In this document: positions 10,690 through 22,839 of the stretch, piece after piece
Layout of the letters: the number at the start of each line of letters is the position of its first letter
How positions within the stretch are numbered: position 1 is the stretch's first letter
Assembly (NCBI RefSeq): GCF_000237925.1
Contig: NW_017386007.1
Coordinates: forward strand, 744,001 to 808,000
DNA: 64,000 bases
Source of the DNA: Schistosoma mansoni
Lineage: Eukaryota > Platyhelminthes > Trematoda > Strigeidida > Schistosomatidae
Direction: 5' to 3'
Notes under the pieces: generated by a model
Seen by the model: only the letters and a program-made list of their open reading frames with translations
Database searches by the model: none
Told to the model about the DNA's origin: nothing
Position numbers and translations under genes: made by a program

Positions 10690-10880
10690 GTTCGTACGTA
10701 GAGGTTATCGATTCTGGTCCGTGTTCGTTCGGCAAGGCATCCAATTCTGTTGCGTCGTGCTCGTACGGCGAGGCCTCCAATTATGTTACGTGTTCGCTAG
10801 TCGGGCTAACCAGGTATGTAGTGGCCTAAATCTGATTCCTTTTTGATTGTACGTACTGTCTTTCCTCGTATGTAATAAAT
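10690..10880 (-). mobile_element. LTR-element leader-like fossil with short tandem repeat
   Basis: Two diverged ~35-bp units of GTTCGTTCGGCAAGGCATCC + AATTCTGTTGCG are followed by a third partial unit. The same string lies at 29254-29280, just inside the 5' LTR of the young Gypsy element. The units end in TGTTGCG or TGTTACG, resembling the LTR start at 6461. It is therefore read as remnants of primer-binding and LTR-edge sequence of a related element. Confidence 0.4.
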
Positions 10881-11489
10881 GATTAATCCGCGTTGGTTAA
10901 GAACAGAGTTAAATAAGTCAAATACGAGAATGGAGTTTGAATACATATATTTTCTACACTCATTGATCTGGCCATGGAATCAGAGCGATGTAACGAACAG
11001 AAGCGAGAGAAGCAAAGATGATGCGTACTGGAGATGGCTGGGAAGCCAACTCGATTTAAGCAAGCGTTAATCAACATTTATAGTCAGACAAAAATGAGTG
11101 ACAGACATATGATGAATAAGATACGAAGTGTACACATACATGCTCATATAAAAATATAGTCAAGGTTAATAAGCAAATGATTAACAAGATCAAAAGATGA
11201 CTCAATGTACAGGTGAATTGGCTTGGCCAGCAACTAGAATAAAGTATATGGGCTTAACATATACACCGATACTACACATCAATGTTTCTGTGGTATATGT
11301 AAAACGCTATATCAAGTAATTTTGTCCTCAAATAGTTAAAGGCATTAAAATAACTTATGTATGTATGTTGGGTAGCTTAAGGTAAATTGATAGAACTTGA
11401 TCAGCACTAAAAGATTAGAATCCCTCCATATCTAAGTGGAAGCACGGTATACAACGAACAGTTAGAAATCAACTAGTTGATTTATACTT

Positions 11490-11732
11490 CTCAGATGACC
11501 TGGTCCTCCTAACCATAGAAACGGACAAATATAGATGAAGACAACTAATGTATCAGCACCCTCTGCATCAATGGGTCTCAACATACACAAGAAAAAAAGC
11601 CAGATCCTCAAATAAAACACTGAGAGCACCAAAACAATCACACTTGATGGACACTTATTGGATAAACTCTGGAAGATGTAGAATGTTTCACGTGTCTGAG
11701 AAGCATCATAGTGGACAAAGAGGATCTGATTT
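11490..11732 (+). mobile_element. R1 LINE fragment (split by a solo LTR)
   Basis: Nucleotide match to the R1 copy at 13.97-14.15 kb: GGACAAATATAGATGAAGAC, CTCAACATACACAAGAAA and GAGGATCTGAT. The element resumes at 12274-12300 (GATGTAAAGGCAAGGATTGG), so an LTR has landed inside it. Confidence 0.7.
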
Positions 11733-12273
11733 TGTGGAGATAGAACCTTAAAACCTATTTTGTAAATAATTTTTCACAGTTTACGCATGTATTTTCATAT
11801 TCTGTACATTTAGCATTAAACAATTGTACTTGTTGTTTAAATGTATTACTTTGAACACTTGCAATTTGACTTCCTTCCGTTTTTGAGTACAACATATCGT
11901 GACATTGTTAATGCTCCTCAATAAATACATTCTAATTCACATCTGCATCGTTCTGCCATGTCCGCTAATATGTTAGATGAAATATTCATTGCATATCATC
12001 TACGTTTATAGACAATTGTGACATTCTTATTGAATTCTACGCTTGGTAAACCTACTGGATCTATATCGTCCATATTGGGATTACTAATTTTTTATAATTG
12101 TGGATTATTTGGACCAAACTCAGCCGAACACGCAATAGCCTGAAGACTTAAGTAACGTCCCTTATTTTGTTATTTGTGTGTAATTAACTTATTAACTGTT
12201 AATTGTTACATAAACTTTAGACATAATATTTTTGTTGCTAATTTTTGGTTATCATACATTTTGGTCCACCACA
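11733..12273. mobile_element. solo LTR nested in an R1 LINE (fossil)
   Basis: A 541-bp block starting TGTGGAGATAG and ending GGTCCACCACA, with inverted ends TGTGG/CCACA. It separates two adjacent pieces of one R1 LINE. No internal coding sequence, as expected for recombination between two LTRs of one element. Family not recognised; a clean duplication at the edges could not be confirmed. Confidence 0.65.
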
Positions 12274-12309
12274 ATGTAGATGTAAAGGCAAGGATTGGTA
12301 AAGTAAGGA

Positions 12310-12366
12310 CCTCATTCCTTCCAGGTTTTCCATGGTGATCTAGGTTCAAATGACTCATGATTTCAC
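12310..12366 (+). mobile_element. SINE type B tail fragment
   Basis: CTTCCAGGTTTTCCATGGTG followed by CTCATGATTTCA: the 3' tail only. Confidence 0.6.
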
Positions 12367-12704
12367 TTATATACACAAACAGTTAACCATTAGTTGATCA
12401 CTCGAATTGTTATTGATCAAAAGCTATATAAATAGATCATATTAACAGTCTAGTCCTAGATATAAGTGAAGATTTCACTTTGGTTTATAGAGAGAGAACG
12501 AGAGAAAGATAGACAGACAAACGGTAATTATCATGATACAGTTCAGTGAAAATAATGAACATACAAAACGTTATATGTTTCTAAATCACTAGATCATAAT
12601 AAACGAGACTTTAAAGGAAAATCAATCTGTTGTATCCATGATCTATTTATTCAAACATATAAACATCAATAGATATACACCATATAAATCATTCGATTTG
12701 TGTG

Positions 12705-13140
12705 AGGGTGGGGATACTGTCTGGGTGCCAAAACTGAAACAGGTGGTTTTCCTAGGGTGGGGGTCACACCACCAGTCTTTGACCTAACGGTCTAATCCAT
12801 AAGACAGTGGCTCGACGTCAGGAGATGCAGGCCCGTGGTAGCCACTCACCGATAATTGGTTCATACACCATTTGTTCACTCAGGATTCCGGATCCTATTT
12901 GCACCACTGATTTGGAATCAGGGTTCTCCAACTAGCATAGGTCGATCCTCTATATCCACTAACCTGGTTAAAGCGCCAGACATTCGCCCTTCATCCTCTA
13001 AATTTGGTAAGGACACCTCCCCCACCGTGAGGTGATGTGTAGGACTTCCCTATCAGTGGTTGTATGCAAGTGGTCATATGAGAGCATTTTGAGAGGGAAG
13101 GCTGACTCTCTCCACTCTCTAACGTACCAGAGTATTACGG
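12705..13140 (+). repeat. dispersed repeat Z, longest copy
   Basis: GC-richer block with landmarks GTGGTTTTCCTAGGGTGGGG, AACCTGGTTAAAGCGCCAGA, CATTCGCCCTTCATCCTC, TAGGACTTCCCTATCAG and GAGAGGGAAGGCTGACTC. Partial copies lie at 31565-31712 (+) and 37472-37590 (-). It is non-coding and of unknown class. Confidence 0.55.
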
Positions 13141-13411
13141 ATATTGAAATATTTAACTGTTTACTTACACTTCAAGCTTACCAAATATTACGATTGTGAA
13201 TGACTTTCAGTTTTTTATCTAAACAGCACTTTCCATTATGTGCCTAGATGATTTCAGGAGAGGAAGATTCGAACAAGTATTTTACTGATTTTATGACTGG
13301 AACAAAGAAAATCCTATCAAGGGACAAAAGTATAGTCATCGATCTATTAGTGAAAAATCAATGATTCATATGTTACAATTTAGTTTGATTGGGGATGTAT
13401 TTGTCCTCATA

Positions 13412-13695
13412 ATTGACCTTACTTACTTACTTACGCTTGTTACCCCTCGTGGAGGAGCATAGGTCGGCCACCAGCATTCTCCATCCAACTCTGTCCTGGG
13501 CAATCCTTCTCAGTCCTTTCCAGTTGTTACTCATTCTTTTCATATCTGCTCCTATTTCCCGGCGTAATGTGTTCTTTGACCTTCCTTTTTTCGTCTTCCC
13601 TTCCAGATTCCATGTTATGGCTTGCATCGTAATGCAGTTTGGTGATTTCCTCAATGTATGTCCTATCCACTTCCAACGTCTTTTCCTTATCATAC
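13412..13695 (-). mobile_element. R1 LINE 3' end
   Basis: The reverse frame encodes [36 protein letters not shown] and [19 protein letters not shown], then the (TAAG)n tail (plus strand CTTACTTACTTACTTACG). 5'-truncated; frame open over about 94 residues. Confidence 0.8.
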
Positions 13696-13961
13696 TTGAC
13701 CTATTCACCAAGATCTTTTATTCTAAAGTAGAAATGATATTTTCAAATAAGAGCTAATCAGATATGTTAGAATAACTAAAGATTGAATAGTTCCTTTTTC
13801 CTAGTTGTGGTTCTTGAAATGGATCAACTAGTTCAAATGATAGCTTATAATTCAACACCTACTTAAAAACTATTTGACCTACTTGTGAGTAGGATAAATC
13901 AAGTTAATTAAATAATGAGATTAGTGAAGTGTATCTGTCAATACATGCTAACCTAGACACG

Positions 13962-14715
13962 AACAAATACAGACGAAGACAGCAAATGTTGAAGCAGCAG
14001 CTTCTGTATCAATAGGCCTCAACATACACAAAGGAAAAAGCAAGATTCTCAAATACTACACGGAGAACAACAAGTCAATCAGACTTGATGGAGAAAATCT
14101 GGAAGATGTGAAAACATTCACGTACCTGGGAAGTATCATAGATAAACAAGGAGGATCTGATGCAAATGTAAAGACGAGGATTGAGAAAGCAATGACTGTA
14201 TTTCTACAATTGAAGAACATTTTGAACTCGAAACAACTGTCAACTAATTTCAAAGTGAGAATCTTTAATACGAACGTCAAGACAGTCCTATTGTATGAAG
14301 CTGAAACTTGGAGAACTAGTACAACCATTATCAAGAAAAAACCAGTATTTATAAACAGTTGTTTACGCGCAACACTCAACATTCACTTTCCGGATACTAT
14401 CAGCAACAGCGTTTTATGGGAGAGGACAAACCAGCTTCCAGCTGGAGATGAGATTACGATAAGACGTTGGAAGTGGATCGGACATACATTATGGATATTA
14501 CCAAACTACATTACAAAGCAATCCCTAACTTGGAATCCTGAGGGGAAGCGGAAAAGAGAAAGGCCAAAGAACACATTAAGCCGGGAGATTGAAGCAGATA
14601 TGAAAAGGATGAATAAAAACTGGAAAGGATTGCCCAGGACAGGGTTGGATGGAGAATTCTAATGGGCGGCCTATGCTCCTCCATGAGGAGTAACAGGTGT
14701 AAGTAAGTAAGTGAT
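13962..14715 (+). mobile_element. R1 LINE C-terminal region, ~750 bp
   Basis: Best R1 3' copy after the 35-kb one. The frame at 14108-14662 encodes [34 protein letters not shown], the [12 protein letters not shown] motif and [19 protein letters not shown]. It ends in AGGTGTAAGTAAGTAAG. A frame loss near its end truncates the usual terminal GLCSSTR...RRK peptide. The endonuclease and RT core are missing. Confidence 0.8.
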
Positions 14716-15224
14716 CTGTACTGTTGTCTGAAGCTAGGACTCACTAACTGTTGTTACATGGACTAGTGTCTCTGAACTACTATTAACCGATCGTCCACAT
14801 ATTGTGCAATTTCCTATTATTTCTAGCTTGGTTACTCATAAATTATGATTACTTATTTGAGGTGTAGTCCTGTCTGATAATTCATGTATATAAAGCAATT
14901 AGTGTTTGTTGGAAATACAACAAAAGATGCTTTGTTTAGTTTACCGTGTACTTGCTTCAGACTGAAACTCATCTAAAGAAAATCGTGCTTCCTGAACCAA
15001 AATATATTGCTGTGAGGATGATTCACAGGTGAAGTCGAGGAAGCTCTAAGAAGCCCAGAAGAAGCCGGACATATTCCATCCAGTCAGCTTTGGGAAGAAT
15101 ATTCTAGAATCAATACGTGTAGCTCTCCTATTGGACAATGCTGATAACTCCCTGTGTGCAGATCGGATAACTATAATGATGATTTTGTTTCTACTAAAAA
15201 CCATAAATACCTGACAATTTCGTA

Positions 15225-15372
15225 GCAAAATCAACACTGTTTGGAATAACATTACTTCTACTTGTCTTCTGTATTCTGATTTGTGACTTTGGAGGGTTCT
15301 AGCGTTCGAGTGGTCGAGTATCGTGCGATATACTAAGAAATCTAAGTTCGAGATATAACAATTACCAATTAT
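15225..15372 (+). repeat. dispersed repeat Y, copy 1
   Basis: Shares CACTGTTTG(G/A)AATA, GACTT(G)GGA(T)GGTTCTAG and ATCTAAG-T-GATATAACA with 21685-21835. Unknown class. Confidence 0.4.
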
Positions 15373-15384
15373 CTTGATCATTGC

Positions 15385-15475
15385 TCAAGTCCCACAATAG
15401 GACGAAATGGCCAGCCAGTGGTTCCAGGTTTTCCTTGGTGGTCTAGCTTCAACTGACTCATGATTTCAACGATCA
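15385..15475 (+). mobile_element. SINE type B, 5'-truncated inside the hammerhead
   Basis: Starts AGTCCCACAATAGGACGAAA and keeps the tail through CTCATGATTTCAAC. Confidence 0.7.
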
Positions 15476-16044
15476 AGTTAAATTGTTGTTGATCAGTATG
15501 TATCACTGTTAAATGCTATGGCTGTCCGTTTTGCAGGCGAAACCTACACTACAACTTGTGAATTCCAATAATGGACTTAAATTGATGAAATATTCACAAA
15601 TGATTCAAGTTCTGAACATTTACGAAGATTTATTGTTTGGTTATATCTAACATACTCTGCACTACGGCGATTCTTAACATGTAAAACGCTCTCTCCGCCG
15701 TTCATTCTTCTGCTTTATTGGCCACGGCCCTTGATTGAAGATTATAATTGTATTATAGCATCCTTTTAGGCCTTCCCACACTATTTTGGAGCTTTTGCCC
15801 CGATCATTATTAAATCATACTACAGGATTTAATCTTCTTCATTTTGCTGTTGGTGCCATCACGTGTAGAGGAACCTTTGTTAATCAAGTGAACTTATTTG
15901 TGATTGTCATCTCAGAGAGCAGCTTACAAGTAACATTCATTTCATAACAACTATTACCATTTTGTTGCTTAATATTACCGTTTCATATTGTAACTGTAAT
16001 TTGTTAACTTTCGCGCTATTCATAGACATACGATTAGGTTTGTA

Positions 16045-16124
16045 GTGAGTCCGAGTCCGAAATAGGACGAAACCCGCGTCCTGGACTCCACTGCTAGCCA
16101 CTAACCATCTTTGCTTACAATGCT
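16045..16124 (+). mobile_element. SmAlpha-like (type A) fragment
   Basis: GAGTCCGAAATAGGACGAAAC, CGCGTCCTGGACTCCACTGC and CATCTTTGCTTACAATGC: the hammerhead 3' half and unit junction only. Confidence 0.65.
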
Positions 16125-16849
16125 TTCTCTAAATAGTTATTAAAAAACGTCATATTTTGAATTATGGATAATTAAATAATCAAGTATTAACTAGATTCTA
16201 TAGAGGGTGAAATGTTGACTGAAATACCTAGGATTTACATCCAAAGTAACAAAACTTTAGAATATTGCAAATTAGTCAAAGGTTCCAAGAAAAGGAGTTC
16301 TTGTCTGACAAGTGAGCAACTTGAAAGCTTGACACTGATTTTCTGACCGCATTCTAGATTTCCTGAATCCTCTCACACTTGTGATAGAAAAAAGGCTCAA
16401 GGTAAAGAAAGAGGCCTCACTTCATAATTCGTTAATATACATAAAACATTTACCTGGCTTATAAAGACGTCGTCGAGGGATTCTTCGGAAATTGTAACAT
16501 TCATTTTTTTTAAAGAATATGATTTACTTTTTGTACCTATCCGTTTTCTGGAGGCATTTCACTTTCCGTGTTTTTTATGCATCTCTTTTCGTCTTCTGCA
16601 CTTCAATGGTTTTGGTTTCTCATTCATAATTATGTTCACTAGAAATGTCAAGGGAGCATTTCCAGTGTTCTTTTATGTTTATATAATAGCTCTCTCTCTA
16701 TTACGATACCAATTGTAATAAACAATAATACTCAGTGTAATGTATGTATTACCAATCCCCAGATCAGTTCAAAATGTACTTCTAGTAGTTACGAAATGAC
16801 CATTACAAGAATACGAAAAACAGTGGACAAATTAGGGATGTTGACTGGT

Positions 16850-16905
16850 GTAGATTTAAGTTGAAAGAAAGCTAGGAGTGGTCAAACCAAGAAATGGCAT
16901 CACCT
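16850..16905 (+). mobile_element. R2 LINE fragment, left of a solo LTR
   Basis: GAAAGAAAGCTAGGAGTGGT and CAAACCAAGAAATGGCATCA match the R2 C-terminal coding region (compare 49315-49350). The match resumes at about 17270-17365. Confidence 0.55.
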
Positions 16906-17265
16906 TGTAGTAGGGTGTCGAGTCGTGGACGGACTATGATCACCACTAATATTTGATTACGCGCCCGGAAACGACATGGTTCCTTTGATAACTCGTAAAC
17001 CAGAAGGCTTTAATTAGTCCAGGTAAAGTATATTTATTGGCGATCTCTTGGTATCGAAAGAATATCGAGATGTGCCAACGAGTCCAGGCAAAATGGGCAG
17101 AGCGTAAGAAAGTTCGAACCGAACAAGGCGGATAGCGGAACAAGAAGTGAGTCTGATACAGTTAAACAAATACAGTAAAACAATCACTGGTACAATTGGT
17201 TACAATAATAATAGTTGTTTCTTTTATTCCAAACGTGTTCTTATCGAGACCAGCCGGTCACTACA
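16906..17265. mobile_element. solo LTR with 4-bp target duplication (fossil)
   Basis: A 360-bp block from TGTAGTAGGG to GGTCACTACA, with inverted ends TGTAGT/ACTACA. It is flanked by ACCT at 16902-16905 and 17266-17269. R2 LINE sequence lies on both sides. Size, ends and duplication fit a solo LTR of the Gypsy type; no internal region remains. Confidence 0.75.
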
Positions 17266-17269
17266 ACCT

Positions 17270-17365
17270 CACAAAGTCACTGAATATCGGAATGAACTAC
17301 AATAGTAGATGTGGACAATCTGGTTGAGGTTTGCCTCATTATCGTTACCAATGGTTAGAGAATTT
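17270..17365 (+). mobile_element. R2 LINE fragment, right of the solo LTR
   Basis: Ends in CCAATGGTTAGAGAATTTGG, equivalent to the RWLE motif region of R2 copies at 40.19 and 49.44 kb. Confidence 0.5.
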
Positions 17366-17559
17366 GGGTGAAATAATAAATAAATAATGACAGATTTAAG
17401 GTCAACAAGAACCAATCAACATTAAGGTGTACAGGACAAGCTGTGAGTCACATGTGGAGAAATTCAAACATTTCACTCCTACCCGAAGTTTGTGCTGATG
17501 ATTTCGTTCAGAAAGACGATGAAAACTCCACGACCAAACTATCGAGCTCAGAGAACAAA

Positions 17560-18500
17560 ACTCCATCAAAATCATCCAACTGAGATACAAATCTTTTCGA
17601 AGAAAAGCCGTATCAAACTTTTGTGATGTTGTCCGCGCCGTTGCCCAGTGCTTCCTAAGTTTTACTTTCACCTTGTCGACCAGCAAATGGTGATCTGATG
17701 CTATATCAGCTCCTCTTCTGGTTCTCACATCCTCCATCGTTCTTCTGAACTTTTTGTTGATGCAGATATGGTCGATTTGATTCTGTGTAGTGTGATCCGG
17801 TGAGATCCAAGTGGCTTTGTGTATGCTTTCGTATGGGAATATGGTGCCACCTATGACCAGTTTATTGAAGGCACATAGGTTCGCAAATCTCTCACCATTT
17901 TCGTTCCTTTCTCCCAGTCCATTTCGTCACATGACAACTTCGTATCCAGTGTTGTCCTTTCCAACCTTGGCTTTGAAATCTCCCATCAGAATGGTCAGGT
18001 CCTTGTTTGGGCACTTCTCCAAGATCGACTGCAGCCTATCGTAAAATTGGTCTTTAGCGTCTTCATCGTAGTCGTTGGTAGGCGCATAGCATTGGATGAC
18101 GTTCATTGTAATGCCCTATCTCTTTGTTTTGAAGGAGGCTTTGATGATCCTTGGTCCATGAGATTCCCATCCAATAAGTGCATTTTGTGCTTTTTTCTGG
18201 ACAGAATCAATGCAACTCGTTGTGTATGTGGGGCATTTTCTTCTTCATGACCGGAGTATAACAGAAGTTCCCCTGAATATATTCGTTGTTGTCCAATATG
18301 CGTACAATGTGTTTCACTGATTCCAAGCACCTCCAGGTTGTATTTTCTCATTTCTGCAGCAATTCGGAAAACTTTTCCGGTTTCCCACATTCTCCGGACA
18401 TTCCATGTGCCCATACAAATGTTGCTCTGGTTGTAAGAAGGTGCATCGGCCTCATGACTTCCAAAGGAACTCGGCTTTCATCATGAGACGTCATAATTAT
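17560..18500 (-). mobile_element. R1-type LINE, N-terminal endonuclease domain
   Basis: The reverse frames encode an APE-type endonuclease in order. MGTWNVRRMWETGK opens it (18414 downward), then the catalytic-glutamate region VLGISETHCT, ELLLYSGHEEENAPH, then (lower) DHTTQNQIDHICINK and GADIASDHHLL, the catalytic Asp-His motif. About 300 residues in all, against an expected ~900-residue RTE protein; the RT part is absent. At least two frame losses lie between the pieces. The endonuclease would nick target DNA for target-primed reverse transcription. Confidence 0.8.
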
Positions 18501-19074
18501 TCCTTCTACTCCTAGGGAAGAGTTTTAATGGTTTGAATAATTTTTTCGTTAGCGTTTTTAGCGTTTATATGTTATGTAACCCGAGAAACTAATTATCTAC
18601 AAATTTGTGCTGAGCATATGTAAGATAGAAATACTATCTGGTTCATCAAACAGAAATGGATGGTGAATCTGAAAACTAAACTAAATTAGTAGTGACCTTG
18701 TTGACCTGGAAGTGTCATCATCGAAAGGACAGCTACTTGAGGTCAGTTACGCACAACCATCAGATAAGTAGTTGTGAAACGTTAACGGCGTCATCGTGAA
18801 ATTCATTCCATCAGTCTAACACCTGAATGACGTGTCAATTATGATAGGATACAAAAGAACAAATATTCAACTAACACAGATCGATAACACCATCATGATC
18901 GGCAACAACAACCACTGCACCAAGGTAACACCTACGACCAATGAATAAGGTCTCGAAATTCTAACTGCATCTATTAAGAGTACACAGAAGCAGTAATTTT
19001 TGGTTACAAATAGCTGTCCTTATTTCAAATAAAATGCATGCATCCAAATCAATCTAGTTTGCAAAATAAATAGT

Positions 19075-19370
19075 TCGCTACTGAGTAACTAAGTGTATGA
19101 TGCGGTAGAGTCTTGAGCAAATGGCACCCAGTTCGAGTCTTGGGGTGAACATCAACTGTGAGGTGCAGAGAGACATTCAAATGATGGGTTCCAACTAAGA
19201 CGAAACGCATGTTCTGAATCCCACTGCTAGCTGCCATTCATCCCTGCTTATAATGTTTGTGATTTGGCGGCAATATCGAGTCAATACGCATAGCATGAAC
19301 ATATGCCAATATGAAATTGACCAACTGCGGTCGTAAACATCAGTGAGAAGATTCGAACACACAATACAAA
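19075..19370 (+). mobile_element. old SmAlpha-like SINE (type A)
   Basis: Contains GGGGTGAACATCAACTGTGA, a decayed hammerhead (GATGGGTTCCAACTAAGACG, AAAC), CCACTGCTAGCTGCC and CATCAGTGAGAAGATTCGAA. Confidence 0.65.
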
Positions 19371-19840
19371 AATAAAGTACATTTGACTAAACACAAGGAA
19401 AATTAACAAACAAAACCCAACTGAAATATAATTCCTTTCATTTATTAATCGAATATAATTTAATTCACTTACTATACAAGAGAGCTATTTTCCTTTTTCT
19501 TTTGATTATCGTGAACGTGTAATCAACTTCTTTAAATGATCTGTTAATGAATTAGAGTCCAATAATCGACTGGATCGGGTTTTAGTAAATCAGTAACTTC
19601 AAACAAATGTGTATATTGAATACCGACACTGGTCCTCATATAGTTTGCTAATTTTAAATTGAATGAGGGAATATGTGACATTTACAGACTGGCTTATGAT
19701 AAAAGTGGTATTATACAGATTATTCAACAGGTGCAAACAGATTAACAGGTTAGGTTTACACTGAGTATCTAAATTTCAGTGAGAATTTAACAATCCTCTT
19801 AACTTGTTAATGACTAATATGAGCGTAAGAAATCTATCCA

Positions 19841-20225
19841 GTGCTAAACTCCAAAATGACTCCTGGACCTTGTTCAGATTACCATACTGTTGTATTTCAA
19901 TGTTGGAGGAGAAATTCTGCTAGAACAGAAACTGTTTTTGCCAGATCACGATTGAGACTAAGACCGGTTATGATAATTCTTGCAAACCGGAGAAATAAAG
20001 CACCAGTAACACTGGCTGCAGACTTTTCAGATGTTACCGAAGCTTCGACAGTTCAATGGTATGAGTATTGTAGAGATGTGTGTGCAATAAAAATGAGAGG
20101 CTTGCACGAGTCGTGTAGATGAGTTGAGGGAACCGTAGAAATAGACAAAATGATCGTTAGAAAACTCAAGTTCAATAGGAGACGAACTGTTATAGAACAC
20201 TGGGTAAGTAGCATATCCAGAAATA
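19841..20225 (+). mobile_element. Merlin-type (IS1595/ISXO2-like) DNA transposon, transposase fragment
   Basis: The frame at 19841-20122 encodes a Cys/Arg-rich N-terminal region (DYHTVVFQCWRRNSARTE), FARSRLRLRPVMII, then VTEASTVQWYEYCRDVC. The last resembles the YNFCREVC helix of Merlin and ISXO2-like transposases. After an in-frame stop, EIDKMIVRKLKFNRR and TVIEHWV follow in another frame. They fit the first catalytic Asp (EVDE-type motif) and the K-RR strand. About 120 residues remain of an expected ~300. I see no terminal inverted repeats. It is broken. Confidence 0.6.
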
Positions 20226-20569
20226 CACACTTAACAGGTTCTTGGTATATACGATAAACTACCTTAGAAAGACACTTCCAGCACGTTAGAAACCGACAAG
20301 CTACAACTATAATATCAATTATGCTAGAGTATGTGCAGTCAGTATGGCATGACTCGGCCTTGCAGTCGTGATCATTCTTGTGTTACCTATTTCTTTTACT
20401 CATATTTATTACATTGTTCTATCTCCAGCCTAAATGTACTCTTTAGAAGCGCTAAACATCATATTTCTGATCATTACGATACGACGAGTCAGAATAGACA
20501 ATCATGTGAGTGCTACGTAAGATCCTATCTATTAGGTTTTCCTCAGCAACCGACATCAAATAGTTAAAA

Positions 20570-21235
20570 TAAACTGTTCATAGTCGAACTCTGTCCCTGT
20601 TAGAAGTGGTGTAATACATGGTAATGTCTTAAGCCCATGGCTCATTTTCGTTTTCATTAATGATATTTGTGAATGTTTTTATATGAGTAAGCCCTTCGAA
20701 ACCTTTTTAACAATGAATCACGTAATTTGGTGTACAAAGCTTATGTTCAACCACTCCTAGTATACTCTTGGTAGTGCGCACACAAAGGATTAATTAAGAC
20801 TGCAATCAGTTCAGAGACGATTTACACTTCGTATTCTTGAAAGTTTTCGTACCTTGACATATAATTCTAGATGTACTAAACTTTGGTTCGACCCTTTATG
20901 GAAGAGGAGACTCAAACTAAAACTTATCTTTTTATCGTAAGAAACTATCCTTTACATCCAATCAAGCAATTCAATATGCAAACATACGTAACTGCTTGTC
21001 ACTAGCGAAACAAACACATTCGAAACCATCTCTCTATATGACGTACTTTACCTGTAAGTATTAAAGACTCTGAAATAAACTACCACAATCTATCCGTACG
21101 ATAAAATCTCTCCCATTATTTGTTCACTGCACTGATGCATATTGCTCTTCTGAAAGTGCATTAAATGTTTTAGCACGTGTAAGTGCATCTTACTCCACAA
21201 GTTTGATAATAGGAACTTTAAATGTTTAATCACTT
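20570..21235 (+). mobile_element. CR1/SR1-like LINE remnant
   Basis: Several frames give CR1-type RT pieces. VIHGNVLSP-like coding lies near 20610, and SVQRRFTLRILESFRTL then CTKLWFDPLWKRRLKLKLI at about 20810-20930. This is the usual 'AVQRRFT..I' to 'L-L-LE-RRL--DL' C-terminal stretch. Multiple frame losses; probably old. Confidence 0.5.
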
Positions 21236-21684
21236 ACCTGCTGTCACTTTAAGTCAACACTGTCCCTAGCTGCCTTAACTTATTTGAATAATATCTAACA
21301 TGGACAGTGGAAGACCTGACTGACACATTTTGGTAATCATTGTTTTGTCGTCCCGTGCTCTTTGTTTCATTTCATTTTCTTTAGTTGTAGATGACTACCA
21401 TTACTTTGTTCTGGCACAGGAAATTACCGTAACTAACACCGTTTATAAATCAACAGGCTATCCACTTAAAAAATAAAAGTTCCTTGCTGATGCATTGGAT
21501 TGCTGTAATATATGTCATAAATGTACTACCTAAACAATTGCTGAACTAGCAAACTAAAATCAATCTCACATCACATATTTGTTCTCTACATCTAATGTTA
21601 CTATTCATATCAAATTGATCATGTTTGCAAACTGACGTGAATTATGTAATTATTTTCAGAATATATATATACATATATCTGGGA

Positions 21685-21835
21685 GTTTTGTACAACATTC
21701 GACACTGTTTGAAATAGAACTTCTCAATCGTCTTCCACTTTCTGATTTTTGACTTGGATGGTTCTAGAACTCCAATGCTCAGGCTGTACGCGTTATATCA
21801 AGAATCTAAGCTCTGGATATAACACTTCTCTCGTG
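21685..21835 (+). repeat. dispersed repeat Y, copy 2
   Basis: Diverged partner of 15225-15372. Confidence 0.4.
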
Positions 21836-22839
21836 CCCACCCTTGCCAGACCTGATGAGCCTTTCTAGAGTAAATCCGATAAGGCATCTAAAAGAAAATA
21901 TTGCTCCCCGGTATCACCATTCACGCTCACCAGTGGAACGATACACCCCTTCCTGTTTACCTTAAACAAATTTATGTAAAGAGTAGGTGACTAGTCCGAC
22001 CTTCACAAGTTTGAGCAGAGTAAGTGGTCAAGTGAGAAAGTGGTCTCTACCAAGCCCCGGCGCTAGCTCACTAACTTCAGTGCATCACGGAAAGGTGTTT
22101 TTATCCTGGCCTATCCTCACGTTTCAGTATGGGGGATGTGATAGCTAAAAAACAGTTTCAAAAGCAAATGGTCAAGGCATTAAAATCCAGACCTGACTAA
22201 ACATGTAGGTTACCACAAGAGATCGTGTAAAGACGGAAAACCTTCGTACTCAGGTCATCTGATATCAAATGATCAGCTACTAGTTTAAGATGTGCATGTT
22301 CAAACACTAACAGACTGTATTATAAATAACATCTTCACATTCAACATGGTCACAAAGGAGGTGCTTAGGAGGAGCGAAAGCGATCAGGAGCATCAATCCA
22401 TGCAGAAGCTGTGGATATAGTGTTCGAGAAAAGAAGCAAACCATTCTCTTCAACTTCCAAAGGACATCACGATAATAGAGAGATAGACAGTAGAATAAAG
22501 ATTCTAACCAAACCTGTTGACAAGACATTTCATAAGCCATCGAAATTCTGAGATGCAAACAACTCACATCCTACATGAAAATATGATCAAATTGTCTCTA
22601 CAGTGCTCGGTCTACGACTGGTAATCACAGAGAGCTTGGACATCGACTCAAGCTGCACTGGTAATGCAGCTAAAGTAAGTGCAATCATTCAATTATTACG
22701 AATACAACTCGACGCAATCACCCCACAACCGTCCATGATACTCCACAGAAAACACACTAACAGACTCCCCTCAAATATCACAATGTCGCTAAGCTCACTC
22801 TCTTCAGAGGAGACGCAAACCTGACAGACCAAGTATAAG

